Assembly (NCBI GenBank): GCA_013002595.1 | Contig: JABDJG010000358.1 | Coordinates: 1 to 5,477 of the forward strand | Length of the DNA stretch: 5,477 nucleotides | Source of the DNA: Hyphomicrobiales bacterium | GTDB lineage: Bacteria > Pseudomonadota > Alphaproteobacteria > Rhizobiales > Aestuariivirgaceae | Direction of reading: 5' to 3' | Shown: positions 1 to 5,421 of the stretch, piece by piece | Numbering within the stretch: the stretch's first letter is position 1 | Layout of the letters: each line of letters begins with the position of its first letter | Notes under the pieces: model-generated | What the model saw: the letters and a program-made list of their open reading frames with translations, nothing else | What the model was told of the DNA's origin: nothing | The model's database searches: none | Translations under genes and position numbers: made by a program

Positions 1-582
1 GACATAGGTTTCCTCGGCAACGTCAAACAGCGTGACCTCCGGCTTGTCGGCAAAGCGGTGGCCGTTTGAGAAAGCGACAACCATGTCTTCTTCGAACAGG
101 GCATGCGTCGCGATATCCTTGAAAGAGCGATTGCCGTGCAGGGCGATGAAGGCACTGTCGAGCGCCCCGGTCAGCAACAGTTCGGGCAGGGCCTCAGGGC
201 CAATATCGTGGAGGATCAACAGCACGTCGCGATGGCGGCTAGTGAAGTCGTCCAGGAACGCTGACAACACATCGGGCCCGATCGTGCACATGATGCCGAC
301 ATTGAGTTCGCTGGCGCCCTGTTCGAGAAACGTCCTGGCGACGGTGCGCGCCATCTGCTGGGTTTCCTGAATGCGCTGACAATGCTCGCGCATGACCCGG
401 CCAAGCGCCGACAAAGACACGGCGCGGCCGTCGCGGATGAACAAATCTCCGCCCAGTTCGGCCTCAAGTTTTTGTATCGCGCGCGTCAAAGCCGGCTGTG
501 AGACATGGCACTGCTCGGCCGCCCGGGTGAAATTGAGGTTCTCGGCCGCCATCAGAAAATAGCGAACCTGATGAAATTCCAT
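1..582 (-). CDS. LysR-family transcriptional regulator, N-terminal part (runs off left edge)
   Basis: The minus strand is open from an ATG at 582 to the window edge, giving 194 residues of a family usually about 300 long, so the C-terminal third lies outside. The start MEFHQVRYFLMAAENLNFTR and the following winged helix-turn-helix (residues about 18-37, with AAEQCHVSQPALTRAIQKLE) are typical of LysR-type regulators, as is the wing LFIRDGRAVSLSALG near 47-61. A linker helix runs to about residue 87, and the effector-binding domain begins near 91 (SELNVGIMCTIGPDVL). An AGGGAT ribosome-binding site (plus-strand 588-593) sits about 5 bases before the ATG. Such proteins bind DNA as tetramers and respond to a small ligand. 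The ligand cannot be told from this sequence. It is transcribed away from the DUF4142 cluster, the usual arrangement for a LysR protein that controls its divergent neighbour and itself. Confidence 0.95.
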   Translation of the reverse strand, partial: MEFHQVRYFLMAAENLNFTRAAEQCHVSQPALTRAIQKLEAELGGDLFIRDGRAVSLSALGRVMREHCQRIQETQQMARTVARTFLEQGASELNVGIMCTIGPDVLSAFLDDFTSRHRDVLLILHDIGPEALPELLLTGALDSAFIALHGNRSFKDIATHALFEEDMVVAFSNGHRFADKPEVTLFDVAEETYV

Positions 583-617
583 GGTTAATCCCTACCCTAC
601 GTAACATGCATAGAACC

Positions 618-632
618 ATACACCATCGGTAT
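618..632. promoter_or_regulatory. Candidate LysR-type binding site (ATAC-N7-GTAT)
   Basis: The 15-mer ATACACCATCGGTAT is a dyad of perfect 4-bp arms around 7 bases and contains the T-N11-A pattern (T619, A631) typical of LysR-type operators. It is partly extended by CC before and GG after, the latter offset by one base. It lies between the divergent LysR gene (start 582) and the DUF4142 gene (start 720), and abuts the predicted -35 element of the latter. Position and symmetry both fit the recognition site of the adjacent regulator; binding itself is inferred. Confidence 0.55.
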
Positions 633-659
633 TGGACAACTTTTGATTGCGGCCACAAT
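632..659 (+). promoter_or_regulatory. Candidate sigma-70 type promoter for the DUF4142 cluster
   Basis: TTGGAC (632-637) and CACAAT (654-659) are separated by 16 bases and resemble -35 and -10 elements, each imperfectly. This would place the transcription start near 666 and leave a leader of about 50 bases before the ATG at 720. The -35 begins at the last base of the LysR-type dyad, which suits activation by a regulator bound just upstream. Sequence match alone is weak support. Confidence 0.35.
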
Positions 660-719
660 TTGTGCGGCACCGAGGACAGATACACCGCCTCGTATCACCA
701 ACCCCCAAGGAGATCTGAA

Positions 720-1271
720 ATGTACAAGAAATCCCTTATTGCCGCCGCTGCCGCGCTTGCCATCCTGCATGGCGCGGCGTTCGCGAAATCACCGGCCGAG
801 CTGAACGACCTTGAAATCGCTCACGTGGCCTATACGGCAGACAACTCCGATATCCGCTATGCGCATCTTGCGCTTGCGATCTCGAAGGACCCGAAAATCC
901 ACGAGTTTGCCCGCACCATGATCCGCGATCATTCGGCGGTCAACGATCAGGCGCTGGCGCTTCTGCAAAAGCTCAAGGTTCAGCCGCAGGACAATTCCTT
1001 CAGCAAGCAGCTCCGTGAAAATACCGACAAGCTGATTGCGGAAATGAGCAAGCTCAGCGGCAAGGCGTTCGACCGGCGCTATGCCGAAAACGAACTCGGC
1101 TACCAGCAGGCGGTCAACAAGCTGGTTGAAGACACCTTCATTCCGAACATCGAGAACCCGCAAGTCAAAGCCCTGTTCGAAGATGCTCTGGCCATCTTCA
1201 AGGGGCATGAGATGCATGCCGCCGAGATGGTAAAGGCTCTGGCTCAGCGCCAGTCCATGCAACAGCAGTAG
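720..1271 (+). CDS. Exported DUF4142 ferritin-like protein
   Basis: This 183-residue protein has a Sec-type signal peptide (MYKKSLIAAAAALAILHGAAFA, cleavage likely after residue 22) and a mature region predicted to be almost all helical. The match to DUF4142 rests on the EFARTMIRDHSAVNDQAL segment (about 62-79), the DRRYAENELGYQQAV helix (118-132) and a final helix ending HEMHAAEMVKAL. DUF4142 proteins have a four-helix ferritin-like fold and are secreted; their biochemical role is poorly known and a metal site is not established. The start at 720 is chosen because AAGGAGA (707-713) lies 6 bases upstream and the signal peptide begins there; an in-frame ATG at 606 would add 38 residues unlike any leader. 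The cupredoxin gene begins 6 bases after the stop, so the two are probably cotranscribed and both act in the periplasm. Confidence 0.9.
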   Translation: MYKKSLIAAAAALAILHGAAFAKSPAELNDLEIAHVAYTADNSDIRYAHLALAISKDPKIHEFARTMIRDHSAVNDQALALLQKLKVQPQDNSFSKQLRENTDKLIAEMSKLSGKAFDRRYAENELGYQQAVNKLVEDTFIPNIENPQVKALFEDALAIFKGHEMHAAEMVKALAQRQSMQQQ

Positions 1272-1277
1272 ATCGTC

Positions 1278-1631
1278 ATGCGGACCCCACGCAGATTGGC
1301 AATGGTTGCGGCAGCGCTTGCAGCTGCAACCCTTGCGGTCTTTGCCAGCGTGGCGGCCGCGGCTGACAGTTCGACGCCGCGCCGCCATGTGGTGGAGATC
1401 CACAAGCTCAAGTTCGTTCCGGCAAAACTGGACGTCTCGCCCGGAGACACCATCGTTTGGGTCAACCGGGATATCGTGCCGCACACGATTACCGCAACCG
1501 ACAAGAGCTGGGATTCAAAAACCATCAAGAAGGCCGGCGAATGGCAGATGGTGGTTCAGGCAGATACGCCGGGCAGCTACCTGTGCAGATTTCATCCGGT
1601 GATGAAGGCGCAATTCACCATCGTCCAGTGA
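1278..1631 (+). CDS. Periplasmic cupredoxin (type-1 copper protein, amicyanin/plastocyanin-like)
   Basis: This 117-residue precursor has an Ala-rich signal peptide (residues 1 to about 29, cleavage near AAA|D) and one small cupredoxin domain. The expected copper ligands are all visible: His69 in VPHTIT, then Cys103, His106 and Met109 in the loop YLCRFHPVM. The Cys-x2-His-x2-Met spacing matches the short loop of amicyanin rather than the longer loops of azurin or plastocyanin. The family carries single electrons between periplasmic partners or binds copper. The signal begins TPRRLAM, so a twin-arginine route is possible, though the motif is incomplete. The gene starts 6 bases after the DUF4142 stop with no clear ribosome-binding site, which suggests translational coupling. 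The partner is unknown; no methylamine dehydrogenase or cytochrome gene is in view. Confidence 0.9.
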   Translation: MRTPRRLAMVAAALAAATLAVFASVAAAADSSTPRRHVVEIHKLKFVPAKLDVSPGDTIVWVNRDIVPHTITATDKSWDSKTIKKAGEWQMVVQADTPGSYLCRFHPVMKAQFTIVQ

Positions 1632-1664
1632 CCCCTGCTGCTGAGCTGGCTGAAAGACAAACAA

Positions 1665-2024
1665 ATGAACATTCGCGTCAAGCGGATTTATGAAGAACCA
1701 GCGCCGGAAGACGGGTATCGCCTGCTCGTCGACCGGCTCTGGCCGCGCGGCGTTTCGAAACAGAATGCCCGTATAGATGGCTGGATGAAGGAGATCGGGC
1801 CGAGTTCGGAGCTGCGGCGCTGGTATGGCCATGATGCCGCGCGCTGGCGCGAGTTCAAGGAACGCTATGCGGCAGAGCTTGATGCACGTGCGGATCTCGT
1901 GGCGGACGTTCTCGCGCTCGCCCGGGCCGGAACGGTGACCCTTGTGTTCTCAGCGCGTGATGCCGATCGCAACCAGGCGGTTGCGCTGGCTGAGTATCTT
2001 GCGGGCCGGCAGGACAACCCATAA
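1665..2024 (+). CDS. DUF488 family protein (YeaO-like)
   Basis: This 119-residue protein without signal or membrane segment matches the DUF488 family: MNIRVKRIYEEPAPEDGYR at the start, LLVDRLWPRGVSK (20-32), the IGPSSELRRWYGH segment (44-56) and the late LVFSARDADRNQAV (93-106). It is similar throughout to what I know of E. coli YeaO and full length for this small family. The molecular function of DUF488 proteins is not settled, and conserved Arg and Asp residues are the main clue to an active site. The gene lies 33 bases after the cupredoxin stop with only a poor ribosome-binding site. Its TAA stop overlaps by one base the ATG of the damaged globin downstream. It is probably the last intact gene of the cluster. 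Confidence 0.88.
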   Translation: MNIRVKRIYEEPAPEDGYRLLVDRLWPRGVSKQNARIDGWMKEIGPSSELRRWYGHDAARWREFKERYAAELDARADLVADVLALARAGTVTLVFSARDADRNQAVALAEYLAGRQDNP

Positions 2025-2319
2025 TGGCCGACAAGCAGACTACGCGCCTGTTCGGCGGCATTTCAGATGATACCAACAAGCGGTTGCGCCAGCTCCTTGT
2101 GCAGTATTTCTGCGCCAAAACCGGGGGCCCTGTTTTTACACCGGACGACCGATGAAACAGACCCATGCAGGTCTTGGCATGACCACGGATGACTGGCAAC
2201 GCGCCGGCAGGTATTTCCTCGAGGCGCTCAACGAGTTCGATGTTCCTCAACAGGCACAGAAGGATTTCCTTGGCATCATCGGGCCGTTGGAAAAGGACAT
2301 TGTAGATAGCGGATCTTGA
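2024..2319 (+). pseudogene. Group I truncated hemoglobin, 5'-truncated and frameshifted
   Basis: Two short overlapping reading frames encode consecutive parts of one truncated globin: 2024-2155 (43 residues) and 2152-2319 (55 residues), overlapping as ATGA. The first holds the C/E-helix part (RLFGG...KRLRQLLVQYFCAKTGGP). The second holds the F-to-H part, MKQTHAGLGMTTDDWQ through LGIIGPLEKDIV, with the proximal haem-ligand histidine at 2164-2166. Adding one G to the run at 2123-2127 restores GGPCFYTGRPMKQTHAGLG, a much better family match than the frame as read (GGPVFTPDDR-stop), so a G6-to-G5 loss is the likely lesion. Even when repaired, the protein is only 98 residues and lacks about 25-30 N-terminal ones, including helix B with its usual distal tyrosine; upstream bases encode only the DUF488 end. 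Family members bind O2 or NO. This copy is probably inactive, although coupled translation of two fragments cannot be excluded. Confidence 0.8.
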
Positions 2320-2637
2320 AGAACCCTTGCCAAACGATGCCCAGATTGGCGGGCTTTGCGCCACTCGTTGGCAAGGCCGTCATTCCATGCCGCTATCCGG
2401 TCAACCCGAGCAACAGCGGTGGCCATACGATTTGCTCAAAACGAACGGCGACAATAGGCCGGTCTCGCGACACGCGCCCGCTGGTAGACAGGCAAGGTGA
2501 CGGCTTTGGTGCCAAAGGGCCTTGGGAGACGACCTTTGCATCCGGACCACGAGACTTTGTGCTATTGAACGTTGAGCTCGGCCCGGCAAAGAGTAATCTA
2601 GCCAATACCATGGACAGCCGTAGGTTGCGATAAGCCG
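2320..2637. other. Intergenic stretch without a convincing gene
   Basis: These 318 bases lie between the globin remnant and the monooxygenase. The plus-strand open frame here (2316-2633) has no recognisable family, no good ribosome-binding site and an unremarkable composition, so I do not call it. The stretch holds a long-range inverted repeat just after the globin (2325-2376) and, near its end, a weak promoter-like pair: TTGAGC (2572-2577) and TAATCT (2594-2599) with a 16-base spacer, which could serve the monooxygenase. No tRNA, insertion-sequence end or direct repeat was seen. Confidence 0.6.
2325..2376. repeat. 9-bp inverted repeat downstream of the globin remnant
   Basis: CCTTGCCAA (2325-2333) is the exact reverse complement of TTGGCAAGG (2368-2376), and two more inner pairs form if one A is bulged. 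The 34-base interior contains a smaller stem, GCCC (2339-2342) with GGGC (2351-2354), followed by TTT. The position just past the last frame of the cluster suits a transcript-end structure, but there is no long U run, so a rho-independent terminator is unproven. Confidence 0.35.
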
Positions 2638-4116
2638 ATGATTAAAACGCCGATCCTCATTGTCGGTGCCGGACCAACAGGTCTCATGCTCTCTGCCCAA
2701 CTCCATCGCTATGGAGCACCGCACACAATAGTCGATCGCAAAGACGGGGTTACCAAGCTCAGCAAGGCACTGGCCGTACAGGCTCGAACCTTGGAGCAGT
2801 ATCGGCAGCTTGGCATTGCGCAAGCCGCGATCAACGAAGGGTTCATAGCCAGAACCGTCAGGTTCATTGTCAATGGCCAGGTCAGAGCGAGGGTCCAATT
2901 CGGTGAGATCGGGTCGGGGCTCAGTCCCTATCCATATCTCTTCATTCTTGAACAGTCCGAAAATGAGTCGCTGCTGCTCGATTACATCTCGTCCCAGGCC
3001 GGCACCGTCACCTGGTCGACGGAAGTCGTTGATCTGAGAGCCAAAGGTAATGGTTACTCTGGCACACTGAAGCGTGGCGACGGAAGCTGCGAGCCTTTCG
3101 AATGCCAGTATCTGATCGGTTGTGGAGGCGCCAGCAGTCCGGTCCGGCAGTTTCTCGACATGCCGTTTCCGGGCGGAACCAACGAACAGCTTTTTTTCGT
3201 CGCTGATATCAACGTCGAACTGGATTTGGAAAAACAGGGCCTGCTTTTGGTGCTTAACACAAAGGAGTTCCTGGCGTTCTTCCCGATGTCGGGACCCAAT
3301 CAGTACCGGGCGGTCGGAATTCTTCCTCCGACGGTTACGGATCCTACCGATTTTTCGTTTGACGTCATAAAGACGCATATCGAGGAAAACCTGGGGATCG
3401 CTGCAAAGATCACTGGATCTGCATGGCATGCAGGTTACCGGGTTCACCACCGAATCGCGGACAGCTTTCGGTCGGGAAACGCATTCCTTGCGGGCGATGC
3501 CGCGCACATTCACAGCCCGGCTGGCGGTCAAGGCATGAATACGGGCCTCGGCGATGCGGTCAACCTGGGATGGAAACTCGCCGCCACCGTCAACGGCTGG
3601 GCTGATCGCGATATCCTGAACTCCTATAACAACGAACGCAGACCCTTTGGCGTACAGTTGGTTCAAACGACCGACCGGGCCTTCACGGTGATGACGTCAA
3701 AATCATGGTTCCCGACGATCATCCGCACGCGGCTGCTACCCGTCGTACTCAGCACGGTTTTGAGATTTGAACCGCTCCGGCGGCTCATGTTCAAAACGGT
3801 ATCGCAGACACGCATTGCGTACCGGAAAAGCCCGTTAAGCGATGGATCGGGTTCGCGTTCCCTTCGAAGTGGCGACCGTTTCCCGTGGTTCGAATGGGAC
3901 GGAGGAAACAGCTTTGACTGGTTGTCGGCTGTCGGATACGTCGTGCTCCGGCTTGGCGGCGCGGCGGCCGTCGAAATTCCCGGATGGACCGGCCCTGTCG
4001 TTCAGGTGGACGTCACCGGACCTGCCGCTGAGGCGGCGGTTATGGCAGGACTGCCGAAAATCGGCACTGTCGTTGTCCGGCCAGACATGCATCTGGCGAG
4101 GATAGTCGAGTGCTGA
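2638..4116 (+). CDS. FAD-dependent aromatic-type monooxygenase (class A flavoprotein)
   Basis: This 492-residue cytosolic protein belongs to the FAD_binding_3 family, which uses NAD(P)H and O2 to hydroxylate usually aromatic substrates. Visible landmarks are the dinucleotide-binding GAGPTG (10-15), the FAD-contacting QARTLEQYRQLG (48-59), and the second FAD motif GNAFLAGDAAHIHSPAGGQGMNTG (280-303). The DG motif region reads IGCGGASSPVR (160-170), with glycine at 163 where the family has aspartate. After about residue 400 comes a C-terminal thioredoxin-like region ending GLPKIGTVVVRPDMHLAR, as in the phenol and polyketide hydroxylase branch; the redox cysteines of true thioredoxins are absent. 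Length is near the family norm. The substrate cannot be predicted. The ribosome-binding site is poor. It stands alone, and parts are AT-richer than the flanking genes, which hints weakly at separate acquisition. Confidence 0.9.
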   Translation: MIKTPILIVGAGPTGLMLSAQLHRYGAPHTIVDRKDGVTKLSKALAVQARTLEQYRQLGIAQAAINEGFIARTVRFIVNGQVRARVQFGEIGSGLSPYPYLFILEQSENESLLLDYISSQAGTVTWSTEVVDLRAKGNGYSGTLKRGDGSCEPFECQYLIGCGGASSPVRQFLDMPFPGGTNEQLFFVADINVELDLEKQGLLLVLNTKEFLAFFPMSGPNQYRAVGILPPTVTDPTDFSFDVIKTHIEENLGIAAKITGSAWHAGYRVHHRIADSFRSGNAFLAGDAAHIHSPAGGQGMNTGLGDAVNLGWKLAATVNGWADRDILNSYNNERRPFGVQLVQTTDRAFTVMTSKSWFPTIIRTRLLPVVLSTVLRFEPLRRLMFKTVSQTRIAYRKSPLSDGSGSRSLRSGDRFPWFEWDGGNSFDWLSAVGYVVLRLGGAAAVEIPGWTGPVVQVDVTGPAAEAAVMAGLPKIGTVVVRPDMHLARIVEC

Positions 4117-4148
4117 GCACTAAGTAGCCGGGATGGCGTGCCTGGCAC
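4110..4148. repeat. Pair of GTGC-N3-GCAC palindromes
   Basis: GTGCTGAGCAC (4110-4120) and GTGCCTGGCAC (4138-4148) are both odd-centred palindromes with 5-bp arms. They share 8 outer bases and start exactly 28 bases apart. The first spans the monooxygenase stop codon. Such paired short palindromes resemble binding sites for a dimeric protein, but their location between gene ends is unusual for an operator and the pairing could be chance. Confidence 0.35.
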
Positions 4149-4202
4149 ATTCGAGAAGTAGAACGGTCCTCTCGGGCAGGTCCGCTTGACCGCATATGCC
4201 GG

Positions 4203-4237
4203 GCTAGACCATTTGAATATCGCAAAAATGGTCTAGC
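4203..4237. terminator. Perfect 12-bp inverted repeat between convergent genes, possible bidirectional terminator
   Basis: GCTAGACCATTT (4203-4214) and AAATGGTCTAGC (4226-4237) are exact reverse complements around an 11-base loop; two more pairs, one of them a G-U wobble, are possible outside. The repeat lies between the ends of the convergent monooxygenase (4116) and LysM gene (4286), where a terminator serving both strands is expected. The stem is only half GC and no T run follows on either strand, so termination would not be of the classical strong type. A protein-binding site or a mobile-element remnant are alternatives. Confidence 0.5.
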
Positions 4238-4285
4238 TCTTCTGGTGTTGGCCGTCCATCTTGCCTGCTAATCCAGGTTGACGGG

Positions 4286-5386
4286 TCAGCTTGCGCCCTG
4301 GGTCTTCCAGAACACCGACAGGTGCTTTTCAACAATCTGGGCGAACTCGCCGCTGCTGCGAATCCGGTCAAGCGCCTGGTTGACATGCTGCAGGAAGACC
4401 TCGGCATTGGGGTGCGATTTTGCGATGATCACATGCAGGCTGAGCAGCGAGACCGGCTTTTCGATCACGTTGACCCGCTCGTTCATCTGCGCCTTGGCAA
4501 CGGCGGCGCGGCCGGTAAATTCGTTCAGCACGACGGCATCGACTTCGTCGCGGTCGAGCAACTGGAAGCATTCATCGACGGTCTGCGGGCGCAGCAGGGT
4601 GATCTTTTCGTCCTTCACCCAATTGCGGTCATTGTCGTCGAGATCGAATGTGAAGTAGCCGCTCGGCCGGCACAGGCGCTTGCCGACGACATCGGCATCG
4701 TCGTCGTACCGGAAATCCGAACCCTGCTTGGTGAAGAACAGCACCAGGATCTCAAACACCGGCTTTGAGAAATGCAGTTTGTCGCACCTGAACTTGGCCG
4801 GGTCATCCAGTTCATCGTAGCGCTCGCAATTGGGCTGGAACCATGGGAAGCCCATGTCGAATGCGCGGTTGACGAGCAGCGGGCTCAGGTGGGCGGACCA
4901 GTCGTTGACCCAGGAAACGTCGAACTCAGGTCCGTTGCCGAGCTGTTTTTGCGACCGCAAGGCCGTCTGGACGATATCGGTGATCATACCACCGGCCGGC
5001 AGTGCCCGATCGGTGAACGGCCGGTAGTCGTCGGCCGTCAGCAACTTGATCTTGTTGGCCGGCGGTGCGGCGCCAGCAATGGTCTGGGTTGCGACGGCCG
5101 CCACTTTTTCAGTGGCAGGCGCCCTGGCGGTCTTCTTGGAACATGGAATTTCAAGGTTCTGACCTGGAAAAATAAAAGTAGGGTCCTTGCCGATCAATTT
5201 GCCGTTGGCGCGGTATATAATCTGCCATAGCCGGTTCTTGCCATATGCAGCCTCGGCAATCCTCGACAGCGTATCGCCCGACTTCACCACATAATTCTCA
5301 CCGCAGGTTTGTGCCGAGGCGTTCGGCGTGATCGCCACCACCATCAACACCGCCAGCAGCAGCACCGTTCTGTTGATCGAAAACAT
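4286..5386 (-). CDS. Secreted LysM domain / family-3-type solute-binding protein fusion
   Basis: This 366-residue protein starts with a signal peptide (1-25, cleavage likely at ASA|Q). A single LysM domain follows, about 32-80 (YVVKSGDTLSRIAEAAYG ... FIFPGQNLEIP), which normally binds peptidoglycan glycan. An Ala/Lys-rich linker (83-111) leads to a region resembling SBP_bac_3 solute-binding proteins (about 112-363), with YRPFTDRALPAGGMITDIVQ, a central CDKLHFSKPVFEILVLFFT and the closing SSGEFAQIVEKHL. The mature part has six cysteines (28, 82, 187, 201, 239, 273); C28 and C82 flank the LysM domain and could form a disulfide. The likely place is the periplasm, held to the wall. Whether it feeds a transporter, senses a ligand or has another role is unknown, since no permease or ATPase gene is nearby. 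AGGGAGA (plus 5396-5402) precedes the ATG by 9 bases. Confidence 0.88.
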   Translation of the reverse strand: MFSINRTVLLLAVLMVVAITPNASAQTCGENYVVKSGDTLSRIAEAAYGKNRLWQIIYRANGKLIGKDPTFIFPGQNLEIPCSKKTARAPATEKVAAVATQTIAGAAPPANKIKLLTADDYRPFTDRALPAGGMITDIVQTALRSQKQLGNGPEFDVSWVNDWSAHLSPLLVNRAFDMGFPWFQPNCERYDELDDPAKFRCDKLHFSKPVFEILVLFFTKQGSDFRYDDDADVVGKRLCRPSGYFTFDLDDNDRNWVKDEKITLLRPQTVDECFQLLDRDEVDAVVLNEFTGRAAVAKAQMNERVNVIEKPVSLLSLHVIIAKSHPNAEVFLQHVNQALDRIRSSGEFAQIVEKHLSVFWKTQGAS

Positions 5387-5403
5387 TTTTCTTAATCTCC
5401 CTG

Positions 5404-5421
5404 CTCAACACACCGGTTGAG
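5404..5421 (-). other. Short hairpin in the leader of the LysM gene
   Basis: CTCAAC (5404-5409) and GTTGAG (5416-5421) form a perfect 6-bp inverted repeat around a 6-base loop, ending 2 bases before the ribosome-binding site of the LysM gene in its own direction. It could affect translation or mark the end of an upstream transcript. A stem this short may be chance. Confidence 0.25.

Noticed and set aside
606..719. Upstream in-frame ATG that would extend the DUF4142 protein by 38 residues
   Set aside because: It lacks a ribosome-binding site, would cover the LysR-type dyad and promoter, and would bury the signal peptide. The ATG at 720 has AAGGAGA at ideal distance.
789..1484. 231-codon minus-strand frame opposite the DUF4142 and cupredoxin genes
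   Set aside because: It is in codon register with the DUF4142 gene and crosses into the cupredoxin; the product is not protein-like, and the plus-strand genes have signal peptides and family motifs.
1855..2364. 169-codon minus-strand frame across the DUF488 end and globin remnant
   Set aside because: The plus strand here encodes recognisable DUF488 and globin sequence; the minus product shows no family features.
2316..2633. 105-codon plus-strand frame in the gap before the monooxygenase
   Set aside because: No recognisable domain, no ribosome-binding site and low-information sequence. It could be a degraded gene, but nothing supports that.
2401..3666. 421-codon open frame on the minus strand opposite the monooxygenase
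   Set aside because: Its codons are exactly in register with the sense gene, where minus-strand stops would need TTA, CTA or TCA codons that a GC-rich gene rarely uses. The product matches no family, while the plus strand has clear motifs.
4322..5230. Plus-strand frames of 148 and 152 codons opposite the LysM gene
   Set aside because: They are shadows of a minus-strand gene with signal peptide, LysM and solute-binding features; their products match nothing.
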